Positions 1 through 7,391 of a stretch of 20,455 nt of DNA are shown here, piece after piece. The translations under genes and the position numbers were made by a program. The stretch is from Betaproteobacteria bacterium (GTDB lineage Bacteria; Pseudomonadota; Gammaproteobacteria; Burkholderiales; SG8-39). The notes below the pieces were generated by a model that made no database searches, was not told the origin of the DNA, and saw only the letters and a program-made list of their open reading frames with translations. The stretch is from positions 1 through 20,455 of the forward strand of contig VBCP01000374.1 of the NCBI GenBank assembly GCA_005888925.1. The letters run 5' to 3'. Each line of letters begins with the position of its first letter. The first letter of the stretch is position 1.

Positions 1-1048
1 GCTCGAACTCGGGCACCGTGTCGCCGGGGTAGACCCAGTCGAGCTCGCCGCCGCGCGCCGCGGTGCCGTCGTCGGAATGCACCCGCGCGAGCTCGGCGAA
101 ATCGGCACCGCCGGAGACGATGCGATCGCGCAGGTCACGGAGCTTGCGCCGCGCCTCCGACTCGGAAATGGCCTCGCTCGTGCGGATCAGGATGTGGCGC
201 ATGCGGGTCTGCAGCACCGGTGCTTCGGCACCCGCACCGCGCCGATCGACCAGCTGCAGGATGTGGAACCCGGCGGGGCTGCGCAGCGGCTCGCTCACTT
301 CGCCGGGCTTCATCTTCGAGAGCGCCTCGGCAAACAATTCGGGCAGCCGGTCGTGGCTGCGCCAGCCGATGGCGCCGCCCTGCAGCGCGTCGGGCGCATC
401 GGAAAAGCTCGCCGCCACGCGCGCGAAGGCCGCGCCGCCCTTCGCTTCGGCGAGCGCCTGTTCGGCCCGCTCGCGCGCCTGCCGGATGCGCTCGGGGCTC
501 GCGCCCTCGGGCACGCGCACGAGTATATGGGCGAGGTTGTACTCGGCAGCCTCGGGCCGGGTCTTCAGCTGCTCGAGGAACACGTCGATCTCGGTCTCGC
601 TCACCTGCACGCGGTTCTCGACTTCGCGCTCGCGCAGGCGCGCCATCAGCATCTGCTGGCGCACGTCGTTGCGCCAGCCGTCGAAGGACACGCCGTCGGA
701 CTCGAGCGTGCGGCGGAAATCGGCGAGCGTCATGTTGTTCGACTGCGCGATGCGCTCCACGGCGCGGTCGAGCTGCAGCTCTTCGATGCGGATGCCGGTC
801 TCGCGCGCCATCTGCAGCTGCGCCTTGTCGAGGATCAGGCGCTCGAGCATCTGGCGCTCGAGCACCGGGCGCTCGGGCGCGGGCGTGCCCTGGCGGCGCA
901 GCTGCCGCTCCGCCATGCCGACCGCCTCGCTGAGCTCCGAGTAGGTGATGACTTCCTTGTTGACCACGGCGACGATGCGATCGACCAGCGTCACGCCGTG
1001 GGCCAATGGAGCCGCGAGCAGCGCGGCGAGGATCAGTAGCTTGCGCAT
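1..1048 (-). CDS. surA: Periplasmic chaperone / peptidyl-prolyl isomerase SurA (3' end cut by window edge)
   Basis: SurA escorts unfolded outer-membrane proteins, LptD included, across the periplasm to the Bam complex. About 349 residues are visible; the E. coli protein has about 428, so the C-terminus lies off the left edge. The N-terminus is a signal peptide (MRKLLILAALLAAPLAHG), followed by the chaperone domain beginning DRIVAVVNKEVITYSEL. The first parvulin domain spans roughly residues 169-270 (EYNLAHILVRVPEG, then GGAIGW and FHILQLVDRR). A second parvulin domain starts near residue 282 (RMRHILIRTSEA, GGELDWVYPGD). The ATG follows the lptD TAG stop with no base between (TAGATG), so it is probably translated from the lptD message. 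The lptD-surA pairing is conserved in gamma- and betaproteobacteria. Identity is secure; only the missing end is unknown. Confidence 0.95.
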   Translation of the reverse strand, partial: MRKLLILAALLAAPLAHGVTLVDRIVAVVNKEVITYSELSEAVGMAERQLRRQGTPAPERPVLERQMLERLILDKAQLQMARETGIRIEELQLDRAVERIAQSNNMTLADFRRTLESDGVSFDGWRNDVRQQMLMARLREREVENRVQVSETEIDVFLEQLKTRPEAAEYNLAHILVRVPEGASPERIRQARERAEQALAEAKGGAAFARVAASFSDAPDALQGGAIGWRSHDRLPELFAEALSKMKPGEVSEPLRSPAGFHILQLVDRRGAGAEAPVLQTRMRHILIRTSEAISESEARRKLRDLRDRIVSGGADFAELARVHSDDGTAARGGELDWVYPGDTVPEFE

Positions 1049-3265
1049 CTAGAACACCTGTTCGAACGGCAGCCGCGCCCGGGCGCTCGGCGGCGTCAGC
1101 GCGGGATCGGCGCGGTTGATCACGGAATAGCCCGGCACGTCTCTTCTCAATAGCTGCAGCGCCTCGGCGGTGCCGATCTGCCCGACCCCGGTGAACTCAA
1201 GCTGGAAGATGAGCGCCGTCGAGGTCACGTCGGCGGCCGCCTGGATGCGCTGCACGACGAAGCGAAACACCCAGCATCCGGCGTTGTATTCGGCGCCCGC
1301 CAGCCCTTCGAGCAGCCGCCGATCGAGCAAGGAGTAATTGTAGCGCCCGACGCCATACCATCCCGCAGCCACCGGCCACTGCCCCGAGACGTCGATCTGC
1401 CGCAGGATGTCGCGCTGGAAGCGGTAGCTCGCGTTCAACACCTTGGCGATCTCGGGCGCGTAGCGCATCGAGACGCCGTAGCGCTCGGCGCGGCTCTTGT
1501 AGGGATTGTATTGCGTCGTGGCGTCGAAGCTGAAGGCCTGCGTGACCCGGCCGCCCACGGAAGTCAGCACGTCGGATTCGCTCGCCAGGCGCAGCGTCGA
1601 GTCCGGGCCCAGGGCGACGCGCTCCTCGTGGAAGTAGAAGCGCTGCCCGAGCGTGGCGCGGAACCTCTCCTGACCGTTCCCCTGGAGGAAGCGCGTGGTC
1701 AGCGCGAGCGTCGCCTGGTTGGCATCGCCGAAGCGGTCGCCGCCGATGAAGCGGTTCTCGGTGAAGAGCTGCGGGTAGTTGAAGTCCGCGAGCGTGGTGT
1801 CGAACAGCGGGATGTGGTCCTGGTTGCGATAAGGCACGTAGACGTAGAACAGCCGCGGCTCGAGCGTCTGCGTGAGCGCCTCGCCGAAGAGGCGCGCGCC
1901 GCGCTCGAACACGAGCCCGCTGTCGAGGCTCAGCCAGGGCACGGCCACCGCCGGGTTGGCCGGCTCGCCGAGCGCCGAGCGCTCGAGCTGGTAGGCGCTG
2001 TAGCGCAGCCCCGCCTTGGGCGTCACGTACCAGCCGGGGGAGATGCGCGGCGCGGCGAGCGTCGGCGCGAAGCTCGCGCGCGATCCTTCGATGAGCGTCG
2101 GATGGACGAAGCGCACGTACTCGCCGGGCAGCGCGGTATCGAACTTCCCGGCGACGTCGTTGTAGCTCGCCGAGGCGTTGAGCTGCGGCAGGCGGTGGTA
2201 CGGCGGCACGATCGGCGCGAGCGGATCCTGCAGGGTCTGGAAGCGCTGCACGCGCGCCTGGCCCGTGTAATTGCCGCTCCCCAGCGTGCCGTACTTCGTG
2301 ATGAACGCGTCCTGCGGCAGGTTGCCGACCGAGACCTGCTTCACCTGGCTCGCGAGATCGACGAAGTAGCGGTCGTCCGAGACCTTGTTGTAGTCGACCT
2401 GTCCGGTGAGGCCCGGCGCGAAGTTCTGGGTATGCAGCCACGACAAGCCGGTGCGCGTGCGGCCGAACACCGGGTCGTCGGGCAGGTACTCGTAGCGCAG
2501 CTCGCCCGCGTGCTGGGGCTGCATATAGCGCAGATGGTTCTTGAGCTGGAAACCACGCCGCGCCATGTAGACCGGCGTGAACGTGGCGTCGCGCTCGGGC
2601 GCGATGTTCCAGTAGTAGGGAATGCCGAGCTCGAGGCCGCGCGTGCTGGTCTGCGAGTAATACGGCGTGAGCAGCCCGCTGCGGCGCCGGTTCTCCAGCG
2701 GAAACGCCGCGTACGGGAAGGCGAGCACGGTGTGATCGAAGAAGCGCAGCCGCGGACGGCGCGCTTTTCCCTCGTCGGTCTCGTAGTCGAGATCGAGCTG
2801 GCTCGCTTCGAGAAACCAGTCGTCCTGTCCCGGCTTGCAGGTCGTGAAGCGCGCGCGGATCAGGCGATACTTGCTCTTGCCGAGAAATTCCACGCGATCC
2901 GCCGAGCCGCGTGCCGGCTGGCGCTCGCCCTGCAGGAGGAACCCGGGGCTCTCGAAGAAGCCGGTATCGTCGAGCGTGTTGTAATACAGCGACGGCCCGA
3001 AGAAGCGGTCGACGCCGCTTTGCAGCCGCACGCCGCCCTCGCCCTCCAGCTCGCCGAACTCGCGGTTGTAGCGCAGGTACTCGCCGAACACGCCGAGCTC
3101 GCCGCGCCGGATCTCGGCCGCGCCGCGCGCGCTGACCTCGAGATCGCTCACGCCTTCGATCTTCTGCGCGTCGACCGTGGTCGGATCCGACTGCGCCAGC
3201 GCGTTCGCCGCCGCAGTGATCGCCGCGGCAAGCGCGATGGCGAGCGTCGCGAGGCGAGACGGCAT
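1049..3265 (-). CDS. lptD: LPS-assembly outer-membrane protein LptD
   Basis: LptD is the beta-barrel of the LptDE translocon that inserts lipopolysaccharide into the outer leaflet of the outer membrane. The reading frame stays open further upstream, but I chose the ATG at 3265 because it opens directly on a signal peptide (MPSRLATLAIALAAAITAAA, cleavage probably after NALAQ). This gives 738 residues, close to the family length. The OstA-like N-terminal domain is visible (RGAAEIRRGELGVFGEYLRY), then the barrel start (NRRRSGLLTPYYSQTSTRGL) and many alternating aromatic strands to the C-terminus. Only two cysteines are present, Cys143 (FTTCKPG) and Cys664 (YNAGCWVF), whereas E. coli has four. 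surA follows immediately, and amgK diverges across a 43-nt gap. The start remains the least certain point. Confidence 0.95.
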   Translation of the reverse strand: MPSRLATLAIALAAAITAAANALAQSDPTTVDAQKIEGVSDLEVSARGAAEIRRGELGVFGEYLRYNREFGELEGEGGVRLQSGVDRFFGPSLYYNTLDDTGFFESPGFLLQGERQPARGSADRVEFLGKSKYRLIRARFTTCKPGQDDWFLEASQLDLDYETDEGKARRPRLRFFDHTVLAFPYAAFPLENRRRSGLLTPYYSQTSTRGLELGIPYYWNIAPERDATFTPVYMARRGFQLKNHLRYMQPQHAGELRYEYLPDDPVFGRTRTGLSWLHTQNFAPGLTGQVDYNKVSDDRYFVDLASQVKQVSVGNLPQDAFITKYGTLGSGNYTGQARVQRFQTLQDPLAPIVPPYHRLPQLNASASYNDVAGKFDTALPGEYVRFVHPTLIEGSRASFAPTLAAPRISPGWYVTPKAGLRYSAYQLERSALGEPANPAVAVPWLSLDSGLVFERGARLFGEALTQTLEPRLFYVYVPYRNQDHIPLFDTTLADFNYPQLFTENRFIGGDRFGDANQATLALTTRFLQGNGQERFRATLGQRFYFHEERVALGPDSTLRLASESDVLTSVGGRVTQAFSFDATTQYNPYKSRAERYGVSMRYAPEIAKVLNASYRFQRDILRQIDVSGQWPVAAGWYGVGRYNYSLLDRRLLEGLAGAEYNAGCWVFRFVVQRIQAAADVTSTALIFQLEFTGVGQIGTAEALQLLRRDVPGYSVINRADPALTPPSARARLPFEQVF

Positions 3266-3308
3266 GCAGCGGACGATCGTTTTTAGTCGGATGTTGTTAG
3301 AATTTTCA
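3266..3308. promoter_or_regulatory. Short divergent promoter region between lptD and amgK
   Basis: This AT-richer gap separates two divergent starts. On the minus strand a TTGAAA-like -35 (3304-3309) and a TAAAAA -10 (3280-3285), spaced 18 bp, could drive lptD-surA, though the leader would be only a few bases long. On the plus strand TAGAAT at 3298-3303 matches the -10 consensus in five of six bases, but no good -35 precedes it and it lies too close to the amgK ATG at 3309. The promoters must overlap or sit partly in coding sequence. An RpoE-type promoter is common for lptD-surA in enterics, but I do not see a convincing one here. This is inference from consensus matching only. Confidence 0.35.
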
Positions 3309-4289
3309 ATGATACACGGCGACGATCGGCGCATTTTGCTGGAGCGCTGGCTGGCAGCCGAGTTTCGCGGCGCGCGCTTCACACTGACGCCGGCGTCAGA
3401 AGATGCGAGCTTCCGGCGCTACTTTCGCGCCACCCTCGAGGATGGCCGCAGCTTCGTCGCCATGGACGCGCCGCCGGACAAGGAGGACTGCCGCCCTTTC
3501 GTGCACATCGCGCGCCTGCTGCAGGACGCGGGCGTGCACGCGCCCGAAGTGCACGCGCAGGATCTCGGCGCGGGCTTCCTGCTTCTCTCCGACCTCGGCA
3601 CCCGCACCTACCTCGGCGAGCTGAATGCCGCGAACGCCGCTGCGTTGATGGGCGATGCGACCGATGCGCTCATCCGCTGGCAGCTCGCGACGCGCACCGG
3701 CGAGCTGCCGCCCTACGATGAGCCGCTCCTGCGCCGCGAGCTGAATCTCTTCCCCGAGTGGTACGTGGCGCGCCATCGCCGCATGACGCTCAATGCGGGG
3801 CAAGCCCAGGCGCTCGAGGCGATCTTCGCGCTGCTCGTGAAGAGCGCGCTCGCGCAGCCGGCGGTATATGTGCACCGCGACTACATGCCGCGCAACCTGA
3901 TGGTGTGCGATCCCAATCCCGGGGTGCTCGATTTCCAGGATGCAGTGATGGGGCCGATGACCTATGACGTGGTGTCACTGCTGCGCGATGCCTTCATCAG
4001 CTGGGACGAGGAGCGCGTGCTCGACTGGAGCGCGCGCTACTGGGAAAAGGCGAAGCGTGCGGACCTGCCGGTCGCGGGCGACTTCGGCGAATTCTGGCGC
4101 GCGCTGGAATGGATGGGGCTGCAGCGCCATCTCAAGGTGCTCGGCATCTTCGCGCGCATCAACTACCGCGACGGCAAGCCGAAATACCTCGAGGACACGC
4201 CGCGCTTCATTTCCTACGCGCGCGCGGTGGCGACGCGTTATAGGGAACTCGCGTCCCTCGCCAAATTGTTGGACGAGCTCGCGCCATGA
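3309..4289 (+). CDS. amgK: N-acetylmuramate/N-acetylglucosamine anomeric kinase AmgK
   Basis: AmgK phosphorylates the anomeric hydroxyl of MurNAc (and GlcNAc) released during peptidoglycan turnover, giving MurNAc-1-phosphate for MurU. The 326-residue protein belongs to the aminoglycoside phosphotransferase-like kinase fold. Visible motifs are the N-terminal SEDASFRRYFRATLEDG, the catalytic-loop VHRDYMPRNLMV with Asp191, and the metal-binding LDFQDAVMGPMTYDVVSLLR with Asp208. I chose ATG 3309 (MIHGDDRRILLERW); an in-frame ATG at 3291 would add six residues. The stop overlaps the murU start by 4 nt (ATGA), and this amgK-murU pair beside lptD-surA is the arrangement known from Pseudomonas. The old general label is aminoglycoside phosphotransferase, but the MurU neighbour makes AmgK much likelier. 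Confidence 0.92.
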   Translation: MIHGDDRRILLERWLAAEFRGARFTLTPASEDASFRRYFRATLEDGRSFVAMDAPPDKEDCRPFVHIARLLQDAGVHAPEVHAQDLGAGFLLLSDLGTRTYLGELNAANAAALMGDATDALIRWQLATRTGELPPYDEPLLRRELNLFPEWYVARHRRMTLNAGQAQALEAIFALLVKSALAQPAVYVHRDYMPRNLMVCDPNPGVLDFQDAVMGPMTYDVVSLLRDAFISWDEERVLDWSARYWEKAKRADLPVAGDFGEFWRALEWMGLQRHLKVLGIFARINYRDGKPKYLEDTPRFISYARAVATRYRELASLAKLLDELAP

Positions 4290-4960
4290 AGGCGATGCTG
4301 CTCGCCGCCGGGCGTGGTGAGCGGCTGCGGCCGCTCACCGACCGCATTCCGAAGGCGCTGGTCGAAGCGGGCGGCAAGCCGCTCATCGCCTGGCATCTCG
4401 AGCGCCTCGCCGCGGCCGGCTGCCGCGAGGCCGTGATCAACGTGTCGCATCTCGGGCAGCAGATCGTCGACTACGTCGGCGACGGCGCGCGCTTCGGCCT
4501 GCGCGTTGCCTTCTCGCGCGAGCCCGAGCCGCTCGAGACCGCCGGCGGGATCGCGCTGGCGCTGCCGCTGCTGGGTCCCGGTCGCTTCCTGCTGGTGAAT
4601 GCGGACATCTACTGCGAGATCGATTTCCGCCGTCTCCTCGACTTCGACCTCGGGGCGATGCTCGCGCATCTCGTGCTGATCCCGAATCCGCCGCACCACC
4701 CGAAAGGCGATTTCACGCTCGAGCGCGCGCGGATCGGCAATGACGTCGCGTCGCGCTACACTTATGCTGGCGTTGCGGTGATGTCGCCGGCGCTGGTGAG
4801 CGCGGTAGTGCGCGGCACGAAGGCGCAGCTGGTGCCGTACCTGCGCAGCGCTGCCGACGCGCAGCGGCTCTCCGGCGAGCTGTTCGCCGGACTGTGGCAG
4901 GACGTCGGCACGGCCCAGCGCCTGGCGGAGCTCGAGACCCAACTGGCATCGCGAAAATGA
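4286..4960 (+). CDS. murU: N-acetylmuramate-1-phosphate uridylyltransferase MurU
   Basis: MurU converts MurNAc-1-phosphate and UTP to UDP-MurNAc, returning recycled cell-wall sugar to peptidoglycan synthesis without passing through MurA/MurB, the steps blocked by fosfomycin. The 224-residue protein is a single nucleotidyltransferase domain: it opens with the signature LAAGRGERLRPLTDRIPKAL, has the metal-binding VNADIY (Asp107), and includes LETAGGIALALPLLG. It lacks the C-terminal acetyltransferase beta-helix of GlmU, which agrees with MurU. Its start overlaps amgK and its stop overlaps pepP, both through ATGA. A generic sugar-1-phosphate nucleotidyltransferase is the only alternative, and context argues against it. 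Confidence 0.92.
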   Translation: MKAMLLAAGRGERLRPLTDRIPKALVEAGGKPLIAWHLERLAAAGCREAVINVSHLGQQIVDYVGDGARFGLRVAFSREPEPLETAGGIALALPLLGPGRFLLVNADIYCEIDFRRLLDFDLGAMLAHLVLIPNPPHHPKGDFTLERARIGNDVASRYTYAGVAVMSPALVSAVVRGTKAQLVPYLRSAADAQRLSGELFAGLWQDVGTAQRLAELETQLASRK

Positions 4961-6282
4961 AACCCGCTGACCATCTTTCTCTTTATGCGGCGCGCCGCTC
5001 CCGGCTCGCCGCCCTCATGGGCGAAGGTGTGGCCGTCATCGCCACCGCGCCCGAGCGGCTGCGCAACCGCGACAGCCACTATCCGTATCGCTTCGACAGC
5101 TACTTCTATTACCTCACCGGTTTTCTCGAGCCCGAGGCCGCGCTGGTGCTGGTCGCGGGCAAATCGCCGAAGGCGCTGCTCTTCTGCCGCAACCGCGATC
5201 CCGAGCGCGAGATCTGGGACGGCTTTCGCTACGGGCCCGAGGCGGCGCGCGAGCGCTTCGGCTTCGACGAGGCGCATCCGATCGACGAGCTCGACAAGCT
5301 CGCGCCGAAGATGCTCGAGGATCAGCCGGCGCTCTATTACCCGGTCGGCGCGGAAGCCGACTGGGACGCGCGCGTGATGCGCTGGCTCAACGTTGTGCGC
5401 GCGCGCGCGCGCGCCGGCATCGCGGCGCCCGAGCGCCTGCACGACGTGCGCGTGCTGCTCGACGACATGCGCTTGCTCAAGGACGCGCACGAGCTCGGCG
5501 TGATGCGCCGCGCCGCGCGCATTGCCGCCGCCGCGCACCGGCGCGCCATGCAGTCGGCGCGCCCCGGCCGCATGGAATACGAGATCGAAGCCGAGCTCCT
5601 GCACGAGTTCCGGCGCAACGGCGCGCAGTTCCCGGCCTACTCGCCGATCGTCGCCGCCGGCGCCAATGCGTGCGTGCTGCACTATGTATCGAACGATGCC
5701 CGCCTGGCGCAGGGGGATCTGCTGCTGATCGACGCGGGCTGCGAGCTCGACGGCTACGCCTCGGACATCACCCGCACCTTCCCGGTCAGCGGCCGCTTCA
5801 GAGCCGCGCAGCGCGCGGTCTACGAGCTGGTGCTCGCCGCGCAGCGCGCGGCGATCGAGAAGGTGAAGAGCGGCAACGCCTGGAACGAGCCGCACGACGC
5901 CGCGGTGCGCGTGCTGGCGCAGGGCATGCTGGACCTGAAGCTCATCTCCGGCTCGCTCGACGAGGTCCTGGAGAAGGAGACGTACAAGCGCTTCTACATG
6001 CACCGCACCGGCCACTGGCTCGGTCTCGACGTGCACGACGCCGGCGAATACAAGCGCGCGGGGAACTGGCGCAGCCTCGCACCCGGAATGGCGCTCACCG
6101 TCGAGCCCGGGCTCTACATCCGCGCGGCCGACGACGTGCCAGAGCGCTTCCGCGACATCGGCGTGCGCATCGAGGACGACGTCGTCGTGACGCCGGGCGG
6201 CTGCGAGGTGATCACCGCCGAGGCGCCGAAGCTGCCGGAGGACATCGAAGCGCTGATGCGCGATGCCCGCGCCGGTGCTTGA
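4957..6282 (+). CDS. pepP: Xaa-Pro aminopeptidase PepP (aminopeptidase P)
   Basis: PepP removes an N-terminal residue when the second residue is proline; it is a cytoplasmic dimanganese enzyme of the creatinase/pita-bread fold. The start at 4957 overlaps the murU stop (ATGA) and gives 441 residues, the same length as E. coli PepP. The N-terminal domain contains RNRDSHYPYRFDSYFYYLTG. All five metal ligands are recognisable: Asp259 and Asp270 (LLIDAGCELDGYASDITRTF), His353 (HRTGHWLGLDVHDAG), Glu383 (MALTVEPGLYI) and Glu406 (IGVRIEDD). A perfect GC dinucleotide tract lies within residues 147-153. The following gene is UbiH-like, matching the pepP-ubiH order of enterobacteria and other proteobacteria. 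Function is confident. Confidence 0.96.
   Translation: MKPADHLSLYAARRSRLAALMGEGVAVIATAPERLRNRDSHYPYRFDSYFYYLTGFLEPEAALVLVAGKSPKALLFCRNRDPEREIWDGFRYGPEAARERFGFDEAHPIDELDKLAPKMLEDQPALYYPVGAEADWDARVMRWLNVVRARARAGIAAPERLHDVRVLLDDMRLLKDAHELGVMRRAARIAAAAHRRAMQSARPGRMEYEIEAELLHEFRRNGAQFPAYSPIVAAGANACVLHYVSNDARLAQGDLLLIDAGCELDGYASDITRTFPVSGRFRAAQRAVYELVLAAQRAAIEKVKSGNAWNEPHDAAVRVLAQGMLDLKLISGSLDEVLEKETYKRFYMHRTGHWLGLDVHDAGEYKRAGNWRSLAPGMALTVEPGLYIRAADDVPERFRDIGVRIEDDVVVTPGGCEVITAEAPKLPEDIEALMRDARAGA
5397..5414. repeat. (GC)9 dinucleotide tract inside pepP
   Basis: Eighteen bases of uninterrupted alternating G and C encode the Arg-Ala-Arg-Ala-Arg-Ala run at residues 148-153 of PepP, in the linker between its N-terminal and catalytic domains. 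Gain or loss of one GC unit would shift the frame. The reading frame is intact here. High-GC codon choice alone can produce such tracts, so no function is implied. Confidence 0.9.
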
Positions 6283-7337
6283 CGTCCTTGCCGTTGAGGG
6301 TTGACGTCCTAGTTCGCGGCGCCGGCCCGGTCGGCTGCGCGCTCGCGCTGGCACTGCGCCGCTCCGGGCTGCGCGTCGCGCTCGCCGATTCGGCATCGCC
6401 GCCGCCAGTATTCCGGCCGCTGGCGCTCTCGTACGCGAGCCGCCTGATCCTCGAGCGCCTCGGCGCATGGGCTGATCTTCCGGTCACGGCGATCGAGCGC
6501 ATCGTCGTGTCGCAGGCCGGCGCCTTCGGGCGCACAAGGCTCGATGCGGCGGATGCGGGCGTCCCGGCGCTCGGCTACGTCGCCGACTATTCCGCGCTGC
6601 TTGGCCGCCTCAAGGCTGCGCTCGGTGACCTGCCGAGTTCGACGGTCGGCGAGGCACGCTGCATCGTGCACGCCGAAGGCGCGCCGCAGGAGCTCGAGGG
6701 CAAGCGCTACGCGCAGGACGCGCTCGTCGCGCTGCTGCACACCGAGCCGCCATCGGCGGCCACGGCGTTTGAACGCTTCACCGCCGGCGGACCGCTCGCC
6801 TTGCTGCCCTTCGCCGGACGCCACGCCCTCATCTGGAGCATGCGCCCCGCGCGCGCACGCGAGCTGGTGGTCGCCGACGAGCGCCAGTTCCTCGCCGAGC
6901 TCGCCGCCGCAGCGGGCAGCACCGTTGGCCGTCCGATCAAGGTCGAGCACCGTACGGTGCAGGCTCTGGCGCTCAAAGTCCGCAGCACGCGCGTCGCCGG
7001 CAACGAGGTGTACATCGGCAACGCGGCGCAAACGCTGCATCCGGTGGCCGGGCAGGGACTAAATCTCGGCCTGCGCGATGCCTGGGATCTGGCGCGCGTG
7101 CTCGCCGCGGCGCCCGATCCCGGGGCTGCCGCGACGCTCGCGCGCTTCGCGGCGCAGCGCAGGCTCGACGCGGGCGCGACGATCCGCATCACCGATTTTC
7201 TCGCCGGCGGCTTCGCCGGCACGAATCCCTTGCTGCGCGCGGCGCGCGGCGCTGCGCTCACCGCGCTCGATATTTTTCCCGCGCCGCGACGATTTTTTGC
7301 ACGCCGCATGATTTTCGGCGCTTCCGCGCTTCCCTGA
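6279..7337 (+). CDS. ubiH: UbiH-type FAD-dependent ubiquinone biosynthesis hydroxylase (short form)
   Basis: This looks like a UbiH/COQ6-family flavin monooxygenase, which hydroxylates the aromatic ring of ubiquinone precursors. The N-terminal FAD motif is DVLVRGAGPVGCALALAL, the middle has FERFTAGGPLALLP, and the C-terminal flavin motif is YIGNAAQTLHPVAGQGLNLG (Gly-Asn at residues 247-248), whose GNAAQTLHP form is typical of UbiH. There is no in-frame ATG at a plausible position. TTG codons at 6279, 6288 and 6294 are candidates; I use 6279 because it overlaps the pepP stop as TTGA, like the other junctions here. That gives 352 residues. The stretch between ALLGRLKAALG and VHAEG is some tens of residues shorter than I expect, and AEG stands where many relatives have ADG. 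UbiH is supported by the pepP neighbour; UbiI/UbiM-like specificity cannot be excluded. Confidence 0.82.
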   Translation: MTSLPLRVDVLVRGAGPVGCALALALRRSGLRVALADSASPPPVFRPLALSYASRLILERLGAWADLPVTAIERIVVSQAGAFGRTRLDAADAGVPALGYVADYSALLGRLKAALGDLPSSTVGEARCIVHAEGAPQELEGKRYAQDALVALLHTEPPSAATAFERFTAGGPLALLPFAGRHALIWSMRPARARELVVADERQFLAELAAAAGSTVGRPIKVEHRTVQALALKVRSTRVAGNEVYIGNAAQTLHPVAGQGLNLGLRDAWDLARVLAAAPDPGAAATLARFAAQRRLDAGATIRITDFLAGGFAGTNPLLRAARGAALTALDIFPAPRRFFARRMIFGASALP

Positions 7338-7391
7338 AAAAAGATTTGCGGATAAAATTCGCTCCCCTTCGCCCGCCATAACAGCCCTGCA
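7338..7391 (+). promoter_or_regulatory. Candidate promoter for the dusB-fis-purH-purD-hemF operon
   Basis: This 54-nt gap is the only break in the plus-strand run from 3309 to 12312 and is AT-rich at its left end. TAAAAT at 7353-7358 matches the -10 consensus in five of six bases and is followed by a C/G-rich stretch (tcgctccccttcgcccgcc). A -35 at 17-bp spacing (TTCCCT, 7330-7335, inside the ubiH end) is poor. A GC-rich discriminator after the -10 is a feature of stringently controlled promoters such as that of dusB-fis in E. coli, but the parallel is inferred only from base composition. No clear terminator for the upstream operon is visible in the gap. Confidence 0.35.

Noticed and set aside
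77..1039. Plus-strand open frame of about 320 codons opposite surA
   Set aside because: Its translation is compositionally biased and unrecognisable, while the other strand encodes SurA with signal peptide and two parvulin domains.
1511..3286. Open frame of nearly 600 codons on the plus strand, antisense to lptD
   Set aside because: It mirrors lptD codon structure in GC-rich DNA, is dominated by Arg/Ala/Glu, and shows no recognisable domain, whereas the minus strand encodes a clear LptD.
3309..4289. amgK as an aminoglycoside-resistance phosphotransferase
   Set aside because: The fold is shared, but overlap with murU and divergence from lptD-surA identify the MurNAc recycling kinase.
4762..6468. 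Long minus-strand open frame opposite pepP and the start of ubiH
   Set aside because: Low-complexity Arg/Ala/His-rich translation with no motif; the plus strand carries PepP with all five metal ligands. It is a GC-driven shadow.
7260..7300. T-runs after GC-rich sequence near the ubiH end as an intrinsic terminator
   Set aside because: The T5 and T6 runs (7272-7298) follow only 4-bp stems such as GCGC-TCACC-GCGC and lie inside coding sequence; the hairpins are too weak to call.
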